A stretch of 64,000 nucleotides of DNA, taken from assembly GCF_000716675.1 (NCBI RefSeq), contig NZ_JNXT01000015.1, forward strand, positions 72,778-136,777, in the 5' to 3' direction. Position numbers and translations under genes: made by a program. How positions within the stretch are numbered: the stretch's first letter is position 1; the number at the start of each line of letters is the position of its first letter. Positions 35,462 to 43,560 of this stretch are shown in pieces. The notes below the pieces were generated by a model, which saw only the letters and a program-made list of their open reading frames with translations, was not told the DNA's origin and ran no database searches. Source of the DNA: Streptomyces alboflavus. GTDB lineage: Bacteria > Actinomycetota > Actinomycetes > Streptomycetales > Streptomycetaceae.

Positions 35462-35630
35462 GGCAGCACCACCACCTGTCCCGCGGAATTTCCGTCCGGT
35501 TTCGAAGCCCAGTCGCAGGGCCGTGTCCCCGTTGCGCGCGGCAGTGGCGATATCCGCGGAGCGAGAACATGTCATCCCACCGCTTGCCGCTTCGCTGTCG
35601 GGCGGCAGTTCGGGAATAGTCGCCTCCGGC

Positions 35631-35704
35631 GGTGGGGGCGCGACAAGAATTTTGTGTCCCGGGCGCTGCGCGGGCAATAGGTCCATCTGCCCATGGCGTT
35701 TCCC
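35631..35704. repeat. Duplicated regulatory-looking element, copy B
   Basis: This 74-bp counterpart of copy A (34879-34954) is in the same orientation 752 bp away. It lies 170-243 bp upstream of the flavin reductase start. Some dyad arms seen in copy A are decayed here. Confidence 0.75.
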
Positions 35705-35784
35705 GCACGGCGTTCCGGACCCTGTCGCGCTCTCGGCCGGCAGCGGGTCTTCGCGGGCCCGAAGCACCTGCTGCCGGGGGCGTT

Positions 35785-35797
35785 GGGACTTAGGTCC
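35785..35797. promoter_or_regulatory. DevR/OsdR-like box
   Basis: GGGACTTAGGTCC has the core of the NarL-family DevR (DosR) site, with a GGAC-TTAG-GTCC palindrome at 35786-35797 and a preceding TT. It lies 180 bp upstream of the first ATP-grasp gene. A LuxR-type HTH protein such as the tandem-HTH product could read it. Confidence 0.4.
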
Positions 35798-35978
35798 TAT
35801 TCTGGCCGAGCCGGACCCATGCCAGGCTGAGGCAGCGCGAAGAACGCGTGGGGGACCGTTCCCGGTATTCAGGTCCGGGTTCATTCTTCGGTTCCGAAAG
35901 GCCCGCCGTCGCTGCCGCCGTCAACCGGCCGCCCGGCCGGTCACGTCCCTGCATCCTGTGAACCGTGAGGACACATCC

Positions 35979-37220
35979 ATGTCCGGCGCCATCCTGTACT
36001 TGAACCGCTGGCCCTTGTACGAGGACGAGCGGCGCTGGGAGAACCGCCTCGCCGCTCCCGAGATCGTCTTCGACCCGGAGACCGACCGCGTCACGTACGT
36101 GTGCGACGAGGGCGGCCGCGCCGGAGTGCCCGCCGACGCCGAACGGGTCCACGTCGTACGGGACTTCGGCGACCTGGATGCCGTCCTCGCGCTCGTCGAC
36201 GCCGTCGTTCGCGACGAAGGCCCGTTCGACCACGTCATCGGCTTCTCCGAGATGCTTCTCGACCTCGCGGCGACCCTGCGCGAGCGGTACCGCGTCCCGG
36301 GCGCGACCCCTGAGGAGACCTCCCGCTTCCGCGACAAGACCGTCATGAAGGAGACGGTGTCGCGGGCCGGCCTCCGCGTGCCGCGCTGGGCACCCTGCCG
36401 CACCGAGGCCCAGATGCTCGCGGCTGCCGAGGAGTTCGGCTACCCCGTGATCGTCAAGCCGGTGCGCGGGGCGTCGAGCCAGGGCGTGCGCGAGATCGCC
36501 TCGGCCGGGGAACTGCGGGCCCTGTGCGCCGAACGGAGCCTGCACGACCTCGAGGTCGAGGAGTTCGTACGGGGCGAGATCCTGCACGTCGACGGCGTCC
36601 TGGACGCCGGGGGCAAACCGCTGTTCCTGTGCACCTCGCGCTACGTCTCCACCTGCCTGGACTTCGAGCTCCAGGGCGAACCGCTCGGCTCGGTCCTCCA
36701 GACGGACCCCGCGGTGCGCGGCCGCTGCGAGGACTTCGCCCTCAAGTGCCTGACCGCGCTCGGTCTGCGCGGCTCCGCCTTCCACCTCGAACTCTTCGAC
36801 ACCGGCGACGAGCTGGTGTTCCTGGAGGTCGGGGCGCGGGTGCCGGGCGCCGAGGTGCCGTACGTCATCCACGACGTCCATGGCGTGAACCTCTTCCGGC
36901 TGTGGGTCGACGTGCTGCTCGGCCGCCCGGTGGAGCCGCCGGTCACCGACCCGGATCTCGGCGGCGGCTGGCTGATCGTCCCGGGGCCGAGGCCGCTGCC
37001 CCAGCGGGTCACCGCGGCCACCTCGCTGCTGGGTGACGTGCCGTATGTGTACCGCGAGTTGGTGCCGAGGGCGGGTGAGGTCCTGGTCTCCCGGCCCGGT
37101 TCGTACGCCACGCTCCAAGGCGGCCGCTTCCTGTTCCGGGGCGGCACCCAGGAGCAGATCGAGCGGGCTGTGCGCCAGGCGCGGGCGCGGTACCGCCTGA
37201 CGACCGAGCCCGTCGCGTAG
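35979..37220 (+). CDS. ATP-grasp ligase 1
   Basis: A 413-residue ATP-grasp carboxylate-amine ligase. The preATP domain begins with ILYLNRWPLYEDERRWENRL. The first ATP-binding strand and loop read VIVKPVRGASSQGV near residue 157, with EEFVRGEI further on, and the metal site is ELVFLEVGARVPGAE. Such enzymes form an acyl phosphate and join it to an amine, giving an amide or peptide bond without an NRPS. It resembles dipeptide-type ligases such as BacD and the NikS group in architecture. The ATG follows GAGG. It starts a six-gene rightward operon. Confidence 0.88.
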   Translation: MSGAILYLNRWPLYEDERRWENRLAAPEIVFDPETDRVTYVCDEGGRAGVPADAERVHVVRDFGDLDAVLALVDAVVRDEGPFDHVIGFSEMLLDLAATLRERYRVPGATPEETSRFRDKTVMKETVSRAGLRVPRWAPCRTEAQMLAAAEEFGYPVIVKPVRGASSQGVREIASAGELRALCAERSLHDLEVEEFVRGEILHVDGVLDAGGKPLFLCTSRYVSTCLDFELQGEPLGSVLQTDPAVRGRCEDFALKCLTALGLRGSAFHLELFDTGDELVFLEVGARVPGAEVPYVIHDVHGVNLFRLWVDVLLGRPVEPPVTDPDLGGGWLIVPGPRPLPQRVTAATSLLGDVPYVYRELVPRAGEVLVSRPGSYATLQGGRFLFRGGTQEQIERAVRQARARYRLTTEPVA

Positions 37221-37287
37221 GGCGCCCGAACCATCTCGTGCCACTCGTGCCAACGGCAATCCGACCGTCGAGTCCATGGAGGAAGAC

Positions 37288-38382
37288 GTGGATCAGTTGA
37301 ACCACGCGGAGCTGGTCGACAAGAACTTCGTACTGTTCGCCGAAGGGTGCTTCGGACTCTTCACGAGCAAGATCGCCGCCTCGCTGATCCGCTACCGCGG
37401 CGACCGCTGCGTCGCCGTGATCGACAGCCGCAAGGCCGGCCACACCGTCCAGGACGTCCTCGGCTACGGCGGCGCGATCCCGATCGTCGGCCGCGTCGAG
37501 CACGTGCTGCCCCTGCGCCCCGAGGTCATGGTCATCGGCAAGGGACTGCACTCCGCCGAACTGCCCTCGGGATGGAAGCCGCACCTCCTCGCGGCCGTCC
37601 GCAACGGACTCCACCTGATCAACTCGATCCACTACCGCCTCACCGACGACCCGGACATCGCCCGCGCCGTCCGCGCGCAGGGCGTCACCGTGTGGGAGAC
37701 CAAGGACTCCCCGACGGTGCCGCTCAACCGGGCCCGCGTCCTGGACCTGGACACCTGGGTCATCCACACGTGCGGCAGCGACTCCAACATCGGCAAGAAG
37801 ACCGCCGCCCTGCAGATCTGGCACGAGGCCAACCGCACCGGCACCCCCACCGGCTTCGCCGCCACCGGCCAGACCGGCATGCTGATCTCCGGACACGGCA
37901 TCGCGGTCGACGGCGTACCCGGCGACTTCATGGCCGGCGCGGTCGAGCACGTCGTCATGGAGGCCGCCGCCGGCAACGAGTGGGTCGTCGTCGAGGGCCA
38001 GGGCTCCCTCAACCACATCGGGTTCAGCGGCGTCGCCCTCGCCATCCTCCACGGTGCCCTGCCGCACGCCCTGGTCTTCTGCCATCGCCTCGGCGCCGAG
38101 CGGACCAAGGTCTGGGAGACGCCCATCATCCCCATCCCCGAGCTCATCCGCATGAACGAGGAGCTCACCGTCTTCGAACGGCCCGCCGAGGTCGCCGCCG
38201 TCAGCGTGAACAGCGTCGGCTTCAGCGAGGAGGACTACCGCCGGGAGGCCGAGAAGCTGGAGGCCGACACCGGACTGCCCGTCGTCGACCCGGTCCGCGA
38301 GGGCGGCGCCGCCCGGCTCGTGGACATCCTGCGCGCCCACCGGCAGCGGACCGCGGACCGGCAGCTGGTCCGCCAGCGATGA
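37288..38382 (+). CDS. DUF1611/DgcN-like P-loop protein
   Basis: A 364-residue protein of the DUF1611 family. The N-terminal domain is Rossmann-like (FVLFAEGCFGLFTSKIAASL; CVAVIDSRKAGHTV). The C-terminal domain has a P-loop, CGSDSNIGKKTAALQI, near residue 162, and VVVEGQGSLNHIGFSG, which resembles dethiobiotin-synthetase-type NTPases. A family member, DgcN, takes part in N-acetylation of D-glutamate. Here it lies between two ATP-grasp genes, so it may activate or protect an amino acid intermediate. The GTG at 37288 follows GGAGG; an ATG at 37276 is the alternative. Confidence 0.82.
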   Translation: MDQLNHAELVDKNFVLFAEGCFGLFTSKIAASLIRYRGDRCVAVIDSRKAGHTVQDVLGYGGAIPIVGRVEHVLPLRPEVMVIGKGLHSAELPSGWKPHLLAAVRNGLHLINSIHYRLTDDPDIARAVRAQGVTVWETKDSPTVPLNRARVLDLDTWVIHTCGSDSNIGKKTAALQIWHEANRTGTPTGFAATGQTGMLISGHGIAVDGVPGDFMAGAVEHVVMEAAAGNEWVVVEGQGSLNHIGFSGVALAILHGALPHALVFCHRLGAERTKVWETPIIPIPELIRMNEELTVFERPAEVAAVSVNSVGFSEEDYRREAEKLEADTGLPVVDPVREGGAARLVDILRAHRQRTADRQLVRQR

Positions 38383-38414
38383 CGGCAGACCCGGGACTTG
38401 GAGGAGATGCACCC

Positions 38415-39731
38415 ATGAAGAAAGCGATCCTGCTCCTCATGCACCAGGGCAAGTCGTACACCGAGGAGGTCGCCGCGGCCACCACCGGGCTCGGCCTGAC
38501 CCTGGTCGCCCTCAGCTCCCGGCCGGAGCTGCCGGAGGCCCTGGAGGCGAGCCGCCGCCACCTGGCGGACTGCGTGGTCACCGAGGAACCCGAACTGCAC
38601 TCCGGCGACGTCGAGAAGGCCGTGCGCGAACTCGCCGACCGTGGCTACCGCGTCGAGGCCGCCCTCGCCACCTTCGAGGGCTACCGGCTCCTGATGGCCG
38701 AACTCAACGACCGGCTCGGCGCGCGCGACTGCGCCGAACCCGCGCTGCGCCTCTGCCTCGACAAGTACGCACTGCGCCGCCACCTCTTCGCCGAGAAACT
38801 GAGCGACGTCCGCGTCCACCGGATCACCCCGGGCTCGCCCCCCGAACTCGACGCCTCCGCACGCTGGTTCGTGAAGCCGGTGCGCGGTGCCTCGTCCTTC
38901 GCGACCTTCGTCCTGGACGACGTCGAGGACCTGGCCGACCTGCCCGCGATCCAGGAACAGATGCGCGCCGACCGGCGCATGAAGGCGATCTTCATGGACC
39001 GGTACGACTTCCTGGTCGAGGAGTACGTCGAGGGACCCGAGTTCAGCTTCGAGACGTTCCTCCTCGACGGCCGGGTCCACCACCTGTGCGTCCACGAGAA
39101 GGCCCGGGTGGAACGCTTGGAGCGGACCGTCCTGGAGGGGATGTCGGTCAGCCCGCCCGTGAGCCTCGGCCGTGACCTCGTCCTGGAGGGATCCGACCAC
39201 GTCACCCGCTGCCTCGCCGCCCTCGCGGGGCACGGTCTGACCGACGGCGCCTTCCATGTCGAGGTCAAGTACTGGGAGTCGAGGAAGCGCTGGGAGATCA
39301 TCGAGATCAACCCCCGCATGGGCGGCAGCCTCATCAACGCCAGCGTCCAGACCGTCACCGGGCACTCCCTCCTCGACCTGTGGACCGAGTCCCTGCTGCT
39401 CCCCGACGACGCGCGGGACGCCTTCCACGACCGGCTCGCCCACGCCTCCCAGCTGGAGGCCCTGCGCACCGGCGCGCCCACCCGGGCGACCGTGTTCCTC
39501 AGCAAGTACGGCGAGAAGGGGCGGACCGTCGACGCGATCCGCTTCGAGCCGCCCACCCGCCCGCCCCGGATCCTGCGGGTCCATGTGGCGGAGGGAACCG
39601 AACTCGAGGCGTCCGACCGGGGGATCTGCCTGATGGACGCCCTCTGGGACGCCGACTCCGACCGCCTGGACGCCGAGACCGACTTCCTCGACCGACACGC
39701 GACGGACCACTTCCACGTCCGCTACCGCTGA
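38415..39731 (+). CDS. ATP-grasp ligase 2
   Basis: A 438-residue ATP-grasp enzyme, different from ligase 1. The preATP domain begins KKAILLLMHQGKSYTEEVAA. The ATP loop is WFVKPVRGASSFAT near residue 153, the adenine-side strand is FLVEEYVEGPEFSFETFLLD and the metal site is the canonical EIINPR-type IIEINPRMGGSLI. Both ligases share VKPVRGASS. A C-terminal extension (VFLSKYGEKGRTVDAI onward) resembles the BL00235/CARNS1-like tail of amino acid ligases. The ATG follows GGAGGAG. Two ligases suggest a product with two amide bonds, or one amide and one activation step. Confidence 0.87.
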   Translation: MKKAILLLMHQGKSYTEEVAAATTGLGLTLVALSSRPELPEALEASRRHLADCVVTEEPELHSGDVEKAVRELADRGYRVEAALATFEGYRLLMAELNDRLGARDCAEPALRLCLDKYALRRHLFAEKLSDVRVHRITPGSPPELDASARWFVKPVRGASSFATFVLDDVEDLADLPAIQEQMRADRRMKAIFMDRYDFLVEEYVEGPEFSFETFLLDGRVHHLCVHEKARVERLERTVLEGMSVSPPVSLGRDLVLEGSDHVTRCLAALAGHGLTDGAFHVEVKYWESRKRWEIIEINPRMGGSLINASVQTVTGHSLLDLWTESLLLPDDARDAFHDRLAHASQLEALRTGAPTRATVFLSKYGEKGRTVDAIRFEPPTRPPRILRVHVAEGTELEASDRGICLMDALWDADSDRLDAETDFLDRHATDHFHVRYR

Positions 39732-39749
39732 CCCAGAAGGAGAACCACC

Positions 39750-40499
39750 ATGAACCGTGTGCGGAGCACCGGGATCACCCACCCGAAGCCGTTCTACGAC
39801 GAGGAGCAGAGCCGTCTGAAGAAGGCCGAGCTCGACCGCTACCTGGACAAGAAGATGGCGGAGTGGAAGGCCACCGTTCCCTTCGCCTCCCACCTGACCG
39901 AGCCCGAACTCCACCAGGCGTACTACCGCCGCACCCTCATCGAACACGTGTGGCGGATCCGCCTCTCCCGGGTCAGCCAGTCCAAGGCCATCTACAAGAT
40001 CGCCCAGGTCGCGCCCAGGGCCGCCCGCGACTACGCGCAGTACCAGGCCGACGAGATGCTCCACGACAAGCTGTACATCAGCGACGCCGCGGCCGCCGGC
40101 GTCACCGAGGAGGAGATCCTCGCCACCGAGCCCTACCTCTCCACCCGCCTCTTCGAGGGCTTCTTCTACTACGCCCTGGAACACGAGTCGGCCCTCGCCC
40201 CGGTCGTCTCCAACTACCTGGTGGAGTACACCCAGATCAAGCTCCAGCCGGCCATCGTCGACAACCTCCAGAAGCGCCTCGGCAAGGAGAACGTCAAGGG
40301 GCAGGCCGCCCACCTCCACGTCGACAGCACCGAGGACCACTCGCAGGAGATGTGGGACATCCTCCGCCAGCTGATCTTCAGCGAGGAGGACTTCCAGCAG
40401 GTGTTCAAGTACATCGACGACGTCCAGGACATCCTCGCGATGTTCTTCCGGGAGATCTACGAGGACACCGTCGCCCGGCACGCCGCATCGGCCGTGTGA
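39750..40499 (+). CDS. Heme-oxygenase-fold diiron oxidase (HDO) candidate
   Basis: A 249-residue all-alpha protein of the TenA/PqqC/CADD-like iron-containing redox family. Candidate metal ligands are E102 and H105 (DEMLHDKL), E144 or E146 (ALEHESALAP), and H190/H197 (HLHVDSTEDH); the E-x2-H spacing resembles UndA. HDO enzymes use O2 for N-oxygenation, decarboxylative desaturation or C-C cleavage. Its position between the ATP-grasp and PhyH genes suggests oxidation of an amino acid or peptide intermediate. A non-metal TenA-like role cannot be excluded. Confidence 0.75.
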   Translation: MNRVRSTGITHPKPFYDEEQSRLKKAELDRYLDKKMAEWKATVPFASHLTEPELHQAYYRRTLIEHVWRIRLSRVSQSKAIYKIAQVAPRAARDYAQYQADEMLHDKLYISDAAAAGVTEEEILATEPYLSTRLFEGFFYYALEHESALAPVVSNYLVEYTQIKLQPAIVDNLQKRLGKENVKGQAAHLHVDSTEDHSQEMWDILRQLIFSEEDFQQVFKYIDDVQDILAMFFREIYEDTVARHAASAV

Positions 40500-40545
40500 C
40501 CCGCACCTTCCGGCCCGCACCGCTCAGCAGAGAGGAACCCCGCGC

Positions 40546-41427
40546 ATGTCCGCACGCGACATGGACGCGCTCGTCAAGGAGTACCGCGAGAACGGCTTCG
40601 CGGTCGTCGAGCGCCTCTTCGACCCGAGTGAAGTAGCCGAGCTCAACACCGCCGTCACGGAGATCCTGGACGTCCCCGACCTCGGCTCCGTCGCCGAGGT
40701 CGAGCCGGGCGACAACGGCATCGCCCGCCGGATCTGGTCGCCCACCAAACAGCACTCCGCGTTCGAGCGCGCCGCCGCCCACCCCCGGCTGCTCGACCAC
40801 ATCGAGGCGCTCATCGGCCCCGACATCCTCTTCCACTACAGCAAGCTCCACCTCAAGGCCCCGCACGTGGGCAGTGTCGTGGACTGGCACCAGGACTTCT
40901 CCTACTACCCCCACACCAACACCGACCTGGTGACGGCCCTCGTCTACCTGGACGACACCACCACCGAGAACTCCGCACTCCAGGCCGTCCCCGGCTCCCA
41001 CCGGCGCGGCCTCGCCGACCACTACGTCGACGGCTACTTCCGCGGCAAGGTCGCGGGCGCCGACGCCCCCGACCCGGCGCTCGCCGTGTCCATCGAGGCG
41101 CCCGCCGGCAGCGTGATCTTCATCCACTGCCTGCTCCTGCACTACTCGTCGCCGAACCGCTCCGACCGGTACCGCCGCGCCTACCTGCCGGCCTACCGGG
41201 CGGCTGACGCCTTCCCGATCCACTTCGGTGCGCACGCGGGCCACAACGAGCCCGGAGTGAAACTCCTGCGCGGCAGCGTGTCGGACACGGCACGGGTCGA
41301 AGCCGGGGCGTGGCGCCTCCCGCTCGCGGAGCGCCCCTTCGGCTCGCTCTTCCAGCTCCAGGAGGGTGCCCACGACACGTCGACCGCGGCGGCCACGGGG
41401 TACGCGACGCCGGAGGATGCGACGTGA
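40546..41427 (+). CDS. PhyH-type Fe(II)/2-oxoglutarate dioxygenase
   Basis: A 293-residue phytanoyl-CoA-dioxygenase-family enzyme. The facial triad is H115 and D117 (WHQDFSYY) plus H199 (HCLLLHYSSPN), with R208 or R210 for 2-oxoglutarate. QAVPGSHRRG is also typical. It would hydroxylate, desaturate or cyclise a small-molecule intermediate. The ATG has GAGAGGA upstream and the stop overlaps the GTG of the flavin monooxygenase, so the two are coupled. Confidence 0.9.
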   Translation: MSARDMDALVKEYRENGFAVVERLFDPSEVAELNTAVTEILDVPDLGSVAEVEPGDNGIARRIWSPTKQHSAFERAAAHPRLLDHIEALIGPDILFHYSKLHLKAPHVGSVVDWHQDFSYYPHTNTDLVTALVYLDDTTTENSALQAVPGSHRRGLADHYVDGYFRGKVAGADAPDPALAVSIEAPAGSVIFIHCLLLHYSSPNRSDRYRRAYLPAYRAADAFPIHFGAHAGHNEPGVKLLRGSVSDTARVEAGAWRLPLAERPFGSLFQLQEGAHDTSTAAATGYATPEDAT

Positions 41428-42524
41428 CAGAGCTGCGAGTGCACTGGAACTCGCCGCTCAGCGGGCAGCAGAAGGCGTCGGGCAAGTACCGGGTCGGCGA
41501 GCTGGACTTCGACGGGATCGTCGACTTCGCACAGGAGGCGGACCGCCTGGGCGTCGACTCGCTCCTCATGGGGATCGGCTTCCACATGCCCGATCCGCTC
41601 CCGATGCTCGGCGCCCTGGTCCGGGAGACCGAACGCGTCAAGTTCCTCCTCGCCTACCGCCCCGGACTGCTCCCGCCGACGCTCTTCGCCCAGGTGGTCA
41701 ACACGGTCTCGTGGATGTCGGACGGACGGATATCCCTCAACCTGGTCGCCGGCACCTCCCCGGCCGAGCAGGCGTACTACGGAGACTTCCTCGCCCACGA
41801 CGAGCGCTACGCGCGCTCCAACGAGTTCCTGGACATCCTCCACCGGTTCTGGCGCGGTGAGACCCCGCTGTCCTACGAGGGCGACCACTACCGCATCAAG
41901 GACGCGCAGGTCGGCCTGGGGTACAAGGGCGGAGGCCGGCCCGAGATCTACATCAGCGGGGCGTCCGCGGTGGCGCAGCAGACCGCCGTGGAACACGGCG
42001 ACTGCTGGCTGCGGTACGGCGACACCCCCGAGGGTCTCGCCGCGGCGGCGAAGCCCGTCCTCGCGCGGGGCGGCTGGGTGGGAACGCGCATGCACGTGCT
42101 GGCGCGGGAGACCCGGGCGCAGGCGCTCGCGGATCTCGCCGACATGATGCGCGATCCCGACGAGGAGCACCGGAAACGGATCGCGGCTGCCGTGGCCGCG
42201 TCCGATTCCGTGGCCGTGAACACCTCGTTCCAGCTCGCTGAATCAACGGAATCCGACTGGCTGTCCCCCATGCTGTTCTCCGGCGCCGTGGCCTACCGCG
42301 GCGGTCCCGCCCTGTGCGTGGTGGGCAGTTACGAGGAAGTCGCGGCGTATCTCTACGCGTACAAGGAGGCCGGGATCAGCGAGTTCATCTTCTCCGGCTG
42401 GCCCACCCGGGACGAGATGCGGATCTTCTTCACCCGTGTGCTGCCGCTGCTGCGTCAGCACGAACGCGCCGTCAGTGGGCGATCGAGTCGATCAGCTCGC
42501 GCGCACCCTGCCGCAGCAGGGTGA
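41424..42524 (+). CDS. LLM-class FMN-dependent monooxygenase
   Basis: A 366-residue TIM-barrel flavin enzyme of the luciferase-like/SsuD group. Conserved segments are [59 protein letters not shown] and [13 protein letters not shown]. It needs reduced FMN, which the flavin reductase at 34955-35461 would supply. SsuD-like enzymes cleave C-S bonds or carry out N-hydroxylation or Baeyer-Villiger-type chemistry. The last 53 bases overlap the convergent hemC gene, which is unusual. Confidence 0.88.
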   Translation: MTELRVHWNSPLSGQQKASGKYRVGELDFDGIVDFAQEADRLGVDSLLMGIGFHMPDPLPMLGALVRETERVKFLLAYRPGLLPPTLFAQVVNTVSWMSDGRISLNLVAGTSPAEQAYYGDFLAHDERYARSNEFLDILHRFWRGETPLSYEGDHYRIKDAQVGLGYKGGGRPEIYISGASAVAQQTAVEHGDCWLRYGDTPEGLAAAAKPVLARGGWVGTRMHVLARETRAQALADLADMMRDPDEEHRKRIAAAVAASDSVAVNTSFQLAESTESDWLSPMLFSGAVAYRGGPALCVVGSYEEVAAYLYAYKEAGISEFIFSGWPTRDEMRIFFTRVLPLLRQHERAVSGRSSRSARAHPAAAG

Positions 42525-43407
42525 CCGCCACGGACGTGCCGAGGGTCGCCGGGTCCAGCGGCCCGGCCCATTCGTGGGCGTTCAGGACCGTCTTGCCGTC
42601 GGGCGTGAACACCCGGGCGCGCAGGGACAGGTCACCGCTCGGCTCGCTGCGGGCGTAGCCGGCGATCGGCGAGTTGCAGTGGCCCTGGAGCACGTGCAGG
42701 AACATGCGCTCGGCGGTGGCCTCGCGCCAGGCGTCACGGTCGCCGAGGCCGCTCACCGCGTCGATGGTCGTCGTGTCGTCCTCGCGGCACTGCAGGGCGA
42801 GGATCCCGGCGCCGATGGGCGGGCACATCGTCTCGACGGACAGGACCTCGGAGATGTGCTCCGTCGCGCCGATGCGTTCGAGTCCCGCCACCGCGAGCAG
42901 CAGCGCGTCCGCGTCCCCGGCGGCGAGCTTCGCCAGGCGGCGGCCCGCGTTGCCGCGCATCGGTACGCAGTCCAGGTGCGGGTGGGACGCGGAGAGCTGC
43001 GCGATGCGGCGCACCGACGACGTGCCGATGCGGGTGCCCAAGGGCAGCTCGTCGAGGGTCAGGCCCTTGGGGTGGATGAGCGCGTCCCGGATGTCGTCGC
43101 GCCGCAGGAACGCCGCGAACGTCGTGCCCGCGGGCAGCGGCCGGTCCGCCGGTACGTCCTTGACGCAGTGCACCGCGAGGTCCGCCTCACCGGCGAGCAG
43201 CGCCGCGTCGACCTCCTTGGTGAACGCGCCCTTCCCGCCGAGCTTGGCCAGGTCGCCCATCCAGCGGTCGCCGGAGGTGGTCACGGGCAGGACCTCGGTA
43301 CGGATGCCGGGGTGGCGGGCGGCGAGTTCGGCGCGCACCCGCTCGACCTGGGCGAGGGCCATGGGGGACGAGCGGGAGACGATGCGGATCAGCTCGGGAG
43401 CGGACAT
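42472..43407 (-). CDS. hemC: Hydroxymethylbilane synthase
   Basis: A 311-residue porphobilinogen deaminase that polymerises four porphobilinogens into hydroxymethylbilane for heme and B12 synthesis. Typical motifs are [57 protein letters not shown] and the cofactor-cysteine region [13 protein letters not shown]. No other hem gene is adjacent, so this may be a stand-alone second copy. The start could also be ATG at 43419; neither has a clear ribosome site. It overlaps the end of the flavin monooxygenase gene. Confidence 0.92.
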   Translation of the reverse strand: MSAPELIRIVSRSSPMALAQVERVRAELAARHPGIRTEVLPVTTSGDRWMGDLAKLGGKGAFTKEVDAALLAGEADLAVHCVKDVPADRPLPAGTTFAAFLRRDDIRDALIHPKGLTLDELPLGTRIGTSSVRRIAQLSASHPHLDCVPMRGNAGRRLAKLAAGDADALLLAVAGLERIGATEHISEVLSVETMCPPIGAGILALQCREDDTTTIDAVSGLGDRDAWREATAERMFLHVLQGHCNSPIAGYARSEPSGDLSLRARVFTPDGKTVLNAHEWAGPLDPATLGTSVAVTLLRQGARELIDSIAH

Positions 43408-43560
43408 GGCGTACACCATAGGCCCTGAGCGGCGGCCGACCCGCATCGGACCCTGCGCCAACTGGGTTACGCGGCCGAGCTGTTGATGTGCGCGGTGGGC
43501 AGCTGGGACAATCCGTCGGACGCGCCCCGGACCGGCCGCCGACCTGCGTGTCCGCCGTCG

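Larger units (their letters stand above)
35462..35978. other. Divergent control region of the cluster
   Basis: A 517-bp region separates the leftward flavin reductase from the rightward ATP-grasp operon. It contains copy B of the duplicated element (35631-35704) and a DevR-like palindrome (35785-35797). I see no credible small gene. Confidence 0.6.
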
